Shown piece by piece: positions 60,530 through 64,000 of a stretch of DNA of 64,000 nucleotides. How positions within the stretch are numbered: position 1 is the stretch's first letter; the number at the start of each line of letters is the position of its first letter. Both the position numbers and the translations under genes were made by a program. The notes beneath the pieces are model-generated. The model was not told the DNA's origin. It made no database searches and saw only the letters and a program-made list of their open reading frames with translations. Source of the stretch: Streptomyces uncialis (GTDB lineage: Bacteria > Actinomycetota > Actinomycetes > Streptomycetales > Streptomycetaceae); contig NZ_LFBV01000003.1 of NCBI RefSeq assembly GCF_001905345.1, positions 612,985-676,984 of the forward strand, given 5' to 3'.

Positions 60530-62415
60530 ATGTCCTCCTGGCGGGGGCCGAGGGGCGGGGTGTCCCGCCAGAACAGCAGCCGGACGTCCTTCGGCTCCAG
60601 CGACACCTCTTGCGTGGTACCGGTCCCGCCGGTGGGCGGTGCGGGGCGGCGCAGGGTGGTGCGGACCGGTTCGGGCGCGTGGTTGACGACCACGGCGCAG
60701 CGTTCGTCGCCGTGTCCGAGGACGGTGGTCTCCACGCACGGGTCGTCGGCGGTGAGGGGTGCCACCACCGCGGCGGCGCGCGCGATCTCGGCGTAGAGCT
60801 GGTGCCACGGTGCCGTGTCGAGCCGGTGGGGCGCGTTGAGCTGGGCCTCCAGCGGGGCGTTGAGGTAGTAGGCGGTGCCCCGGCCGAGGCGGTGGCGGGT
60901 CAGGGCGGGTGAGCCGTCGGCGAAGGTGGCCAGCACATCGGCGCCCGCCGCGTCGAGGACGGGGACCGGTCCGGGTTCCCAGTCCAGCGGAAGGCTGACA
61001 CCGGCCCAGGTGAGTTCGGCGTGGGACGCGGTGTCCAGGGTGAAGTCCCGGACGCGGACCCCGAAGAGTTCCTCGTCCCCGGCGGCGTCGAGCACGCTCC
61101 CGGTGGTGTAGAGGAGGGTTCCGCCGGAGCGGACGTACCGTTCGAGCCGCTGCCGGTCGGCGAGCGTCAGCCGGCGGACCGAGGGGCAGATCAGCAGGGT
61201 GTGTCCGTCGGGTTCGGGGCCGCCTGCGCCGAGGAACTCGTGCGGGAGGTGGGCCTGTTGCAGCAGCAGATGGGCGTAGAACGCGGCGGGCGCGTCGCTG
61301 CCGGCCGGGGTCAGATAGCCCGCGTCGCCGCGTGGGGTGTGCTCGGGGAGCAGGACGCCGACGGGGGCGGGCAGGGGACGGAATCCGGCGAGTTCGCCGC
61401 GGACCCGGCGGGCGAAGGCCCGGTACTCGGTGAGCGCCGGTTTCTCCCGGCCGTCGGCGGTGAGCAGCCCGACCCGGCGCTCTCCCGGCCGCAGGGCGTA
61501 CGGTTTGGCCTCGGTGGTGAAGTCCTGCCAGCACCAGACGGCGGTGCCGACGGCCCCGGCCGCGAACGCGCTGTGCGCGGCGGCCCGCAGATACCGGGCG
61601 CCGGTGGCCTCGTCGCAGCCGTAGCTGCCCAGTTCGTCCACGAGGACGGGCCGGTGGGCGGTGCCGCGCCGCACCAGGTAGGGCACGAACGCGCTGGCCT
61701 TGCGGGCGTCGTTGGACTCGATGTGGAAGGGGGTCCACAGCGGGAAGCCGTGCAGTCCCACCAGGTCGAGGGGGTCCGCGTGCTCGGGGCGGAAGGCGTG
61801 CGCGCCGATCACCGAGGAGGGTTCGTTGGCCTGGAGGACGAGTGCGCCGGGGTGGGCGTCGCGGATCTCCGTCGCGAGCCCGGCCCACCAGGCGCGGGCC
61901 TCGCCCGGGTCGTAGGAGGCGGCGGAGGCCGGGTCGACATGGATGATCTCGTCGCCGAGGTCGTACGCCAGGATGTTCGGCGCGTCCCGCAGCGCGGTGG
62001 CGGCGTGCCGGACGAACGCGCGCTGTCGCTCGGCCACTTCGGGGTCGCGCCACAGGTCGCGGCCGTCGAGCCAGGGCGGGTCGAAGCGCTGGCCGTTCAT
62101 CCAGACGGTGAGCAGCGAGGGCAGACAGAGCAGGCCGTGCCGGTCGGCGGTGCGGACCAGTTCCCGCAGCCGGTCGGTCATCAGCGGGTCGTGGCCGCCC
62201 TCCTTGGGTTCGAAGTCGGCCCAGAAGACGAAGAACCGTACGGTGTCGATGCCGAGTTCGGCCATCCGGCGGAAGTCGGCGTCGACGCGGGCGCCGTCCC
62301 AGTCCCGCCAGTAGCCGCAACCGGTGGGTGAGGGATGGTAGTTGACGCCGATGCTGAAGAAGGGGCGGCCGTCGCGGTGCGGGACGCCGTCGACAAGGGT
62401 GACCTGGGTGTTCAC
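60526..62415 (-). CDS. Glycoside hydrolase, clan A (GH5/GH42-like) with GATase-like domain
   Basis: A 629-residue protein. Residues 1-370 are a TIM-barrel hydrolase: PFFSIGVNYHPSPTG at the start, AELGIDTVRFFVFWADFEPKEG, ILAYDLGDEI with the likely acid/base Glu and PVLVDELGSYG with the likely nucleophile Glu. Residues about 380-560 resemble the beta-galactosidase trimerisation domain (LLICPSVRRLTLADRQRLERYVRSGGTLLYTTG). No signal peptide is present, so it acts inside the cell. The GTG start overlaps the aminotransferase stop (GTGA). Substrate unknown; a mannosidase or galactosidase role is possible. Confidence 0.82.
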   Translation of the reverse strand: MNTQVTLVDGVPHRDGRPFFSIGVNYHPSPTGCGYWRDWDGARVDADFRRMAELGIDTVRFFVFWADFEPKEGGHDPLMTDRLRELVRTADRHGLLCLPSLLTVWMNGQRFDPPWLDGRDLWRDPEVAERQRAFVRHAATALRDAPNILAYDLGDEIIHVDPASAASYDPGEARAWWAGLATEIRDAHPGALVLQANEPSSVIGAHAFRPEHADPLDLVGLHGFPLWTPFHIESNDARKASAFVPYLVRRGTAHRPVLVDELGSYGCDEATGARYLRAAAHSAFAAGAVGTAVWCWQDFTTEAKPYALRPGERRVGLLTADGREKPALTEYRAFARRVRGELAGFRPLPAPVGVLLPEHTPRGDAGYLTPAGSDAPAAFYAHLLLQQAHLPHEFLGAGGPEPDGHTLLICPSVRRLTLADRQRLERYVRSGGTLLYTTGSVLDAAGDEELFGVRVRDFTLDTASHAELTWAGVSLPLDWEPGPVPVLDAAGADVLATFADGSPALTRHRLGRGTAYYLNAPLEAQLNAPHRLDTAPWHQLYAEIARAAAVVAPLTADDPCVETTVLGHGDERCAVVVNHAPEPVRTTLRRPAPPTGGTGTTQEVSLEPKDVRLLFWRDTPPLGPRQEDI

Positions 62416-63563
62416 TCGGCCGGACGCCATGCGGCGCTCACCGCCTCGGCGACCCGCCTGACCTGCGGGCTGCCCATCCCGGCGTGCATGGGCAGGGAGA
62501 GTTGCCGTTCCATGATGTCCTCGGTGACGGGCAGACTGCCGGGCCCCACGTCGTAGCGTTCGCGGTAGGCGGTGAAGAGGTGGGTCGGGGGGTAGTGGAC
62601 GGCGGTCTGCACGCCCGAGGCGCGGAGTTGTTCGCGCAGCGCCTCGCGGTCGATGCCGGGGGGCAGCACCACGGGGAACAGATGGTGGGCGCCGTCCTCG
62701 ACCGGCCGGTCGGCGTACGGCACGACGAGGCCGGGGAGCCCGGAGAGCCGTTCGCGGTACTCGCGGACGGCGGCGCGGCGGTGGGCCTGGGCGGCGGGGA
62801 ACGCGTCGAGCTGGACGCGGCCGATGGCGCAGGCGATTTCGCCCGGGCGGTAGTTGAGTCCGAAGCCGTCGACGTCGTACAGGGCGGGTCCGCCGTGGTG
62901 GCGGCGGTGGGCGCTGACGGTCAGGGCGTGGGAGCGCAGCCGCCGGACGGTCGCGCGCAGGGCGGGGTCCCGGGCGACGACCATGCCGCCTTCGCCCATG
63001 GCGAGGTTCTTGGTGGCGAAGAAGCTGTAGCAGCCGATGTCGCCGACGGTCCCGAGCATGCCCTGTGCGGTGGCGGTGGCGGGGGCGTGGGCGGCGTCCT
63101 CGATCAGGGCGAGTCCGTGGGCGCGGCACAGGGCGCCGAGGGCGGTGAGGTCGGCGGCGTGTCCCGCGTAGTGGACCGCGACGACGGCCCGGGTGCGGGG
63201 GGTGATCCTGCGGGCCACGTCGGCGGGGTCGATGCCGAGGTCGTGCGGGCCGTGGACCTCGGCGAAGACGGGGGTGGCGCCGGTCAGCGCGACGACGGCG
63301 GCCGTGGAGACGAAGGTGAGCGACGGCATCACCACCTCGTCGCCGGGGCCGAGCCCGAGGGCGAGGACCGCGAGGTGCAGGGCGGCGGTGCCGCTGCTGA
63401 CTGCGACGGCGTCCTCGACGCCGAGGGCGGCGGCGTACTTCCCCTCGAAGTCCTCGGTGACGGGACCGGAGGAGAGCCAGCCGGAGCGCAGGACCTCGGT
63501 GGCCGCCTCGATCTCGGCGTCCCCGAACACGGGCTGGTACAGCGGGATGTCGAAGCCGGTCAT
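62412..63563 (-). CDS. DegT/DnrJ/EryC1/StrS family aminotransferase
   Basis: A 383-residue PLP enzyme: SGWLSSGPVTEDFEGKYAAALG, AVSSGTAALHLAVLALGLGPGDEVVMPSLTFVSTA, EDAAHAPAT and the PLP lysine Lys185 in SFFATKNLAMGEGGM. The family aminates keto-sugars bound to nucleotides or free cyclitols. It overlaps the nucleotidyltransferase gene by ATGA, which fits formation of an aminodeoxy-sugar nucleotide. Confidence 0.92.
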   Translation of the reverse strand: MTGFDIPLYQPVFGDAEIEAATEVLRSGWLSSGPVTEDFEGKYAAALGVEDAVAVSSGTAALHLAVLALGLGPGDEVVMPSLTFVSTAAVVALTGATPVFAEVHGPHDLGIDPADVARRITPRTRAVVAVHYAGHAADLTALGALCRAHGLALIEDAAHAPATATAQGMLGTVGDIGCYSFFATKNLAMGEGGMVVARDPALRATVRRLRSHALTVSAHRRHHGGPALYDVDGFGLNYRPGEIACAIGRVQLDAFPAAQAHRRAAVREYRERLSGLPGLVVPYADRPVEDGAHHLFPVVLPPGIDREALREQLRASGVQTAVHYPPTHLFTAYRERYDVGPGSLPVTEDIMERQLSLPMHAGMGSPQVRRVAEAVSAAWRPAE

Positions 63564-64000
63564 ACGCCGTGCACCTCCGGTCGGGACGCGGCCGGGCGGG
63601 CCGCGGTGTGGCGTTCGGCGGCCGGGGCGCCGCCCAGGTAGCGGGTGCGGTCGGCGCGCAGCGCCTCGGAGGCGAGGGCGAGCTGTTCGGGGGTGCCGAT
63701 GTCGCGCCATTCGCCGTCGTGGACATAGCCCTCGACGCGTTCGCCCTTGCCTCGGGCGTGTTCGAGGAGGGCGGGCATGTCGTACGGGCCGTGCGGGAGG
63801 TAGTCGAGGAGGGCGGGTTCCAGGACGTAGACGCCGCCGCTGACGAGATAGCTCAGCCGGGGTTTCTCCTGGAAGTCGGTGACGCGTTGCTCGTCGTCGA
63901 TCTCGACGACGCCGTGGGCGATGTCGGTGGCCTGGCGGCTGAGTGCGACGGTCGCGATGGCCTGCGATTTCTTGTGCCGGGTCCACAGGTCGGCGAAGTC
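63560..64000 (-). CDS. Sugar-phosphate nucleotidyltransferase, N-terminus cut by window edge
   Basis: The C-terminal 146 residues of an NDP-sugar pyrophosphorylase-like protein: VVEIDDEQRVTDFQEKPRLSYLVSGGVYVLEPALLDYLP and GEWRDIGTPEQLALASEAL are typical of the glucose-1-phosphate thymidylyl-/mannose-1-phosphate guanylyltransferase fold. It is upstream in the operon and overlaps the aminotransferase. The catalytic N-terminal part lies outside the window. Confidence 0.88.
   Translation of the reverse strand, partial: DFADLWTRHKKSQAIATVALSRQATDIAHGVVEIDDEQRVTDFQEKPRLSYLVSGGVYVLEPALLDYLPHGPYDMPALLEHARGKGERVEGYVHDGEWRDIGTPEQLALASEALRADRTRYLGGAPAAERHTAARPAASRPEVHGV

Overview
This window is high-GC actinobacterial chromosome, most likely Streptomyces: nearly every gene has G/C at third codon positions, GTG starts and 4-bp ATGA/GTGA gene overlaps are common, and the gene families are typical of that genus. 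No tRNA, rRNA, CRISPR array or complete transposon was seen. Much of the window concerns metal and sulfur acquisition.

Layout. 0-2.8 kb: the end of an amidohydrolase gene and a divergent TetR regulator. 2.9-5.8 kb: cysteine-free ribosomal protein paralogues (S14, L28, L31, S18, L32) plus a COG0523 protein around a Zur-type operator, that is, a zinc-starvation ribosome-remodelling locus. 6-10.4 kb: flavin reductase, FBP-domain protein, APC permease, small hypothetical. 10.6-14 kb: iron-siderophore permease pair and binding lipoprotein.

15-39 kb: the centrepiece, a hybrid NRPS-PKS siderophore cluster. Eight co-directional genes encode an SznF-like cupin protein, a YqcI/YcgG-family protein fused to an MbtH domain, a Cy-A-PCP NRPS, a C-A-PCP NRPS, a KS-AT-ACP PKS, an O-methyltransferase, a salicyl-AMP ligase and a salicylate synthase fused to an aryl carrier protein. 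Facing or flanking them are a TetR regulator, a YbtPQ/IrtAB-like ABC pair and a type II thioesterase. The cupin/YqcI pair resembles the GrbD/GrbE pair that makes graminine, the C-diazeniumdiolate amino acid of gramibactin-type siderophores. The second adenylation domain carries a pocket like those that select formyl-hydroxyornithine. I predict a salicyl-(thi)oxazoline siderophore with a diazeniumdiolate ligand and a polyketide extension.

39-47 kb: a repeat-rich intergenic block, then ArsR/CPBP protease, MFS exporter, S41 protease, SUMF1-like protein, SMI1/KNR4-like protein and a MerR regulator. 47-54.3 kb: an organosulfur operon (DszB-like desulfinase, SsuA, SsuC, SsuB, a leaderless binding-protein homologue, SsuD-like monooxygenase) with a short leader-peptide ORF and a divergent IclR regulator. 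54.6-59.2 kb: a second iron-siderophore ABC importer with ATPase and a convergent Tat-type binding lipoprotein. 59.5-64 kb: an operon of zinc alcohol dehydrogenase, glycoside hydrolase, DegT-type aminotransferase and sugar nucleotidyltransferase, the last running off the right edge.

Seven sites resembling the DmdR1/IdeR iron box precede the transport, regulator, exporter/importer and thioesterase genes, so the siderophore cluster and both uptake systems probably form one iron-responsive regulon. The assignments rest on reading the sequence only; no database search was run.
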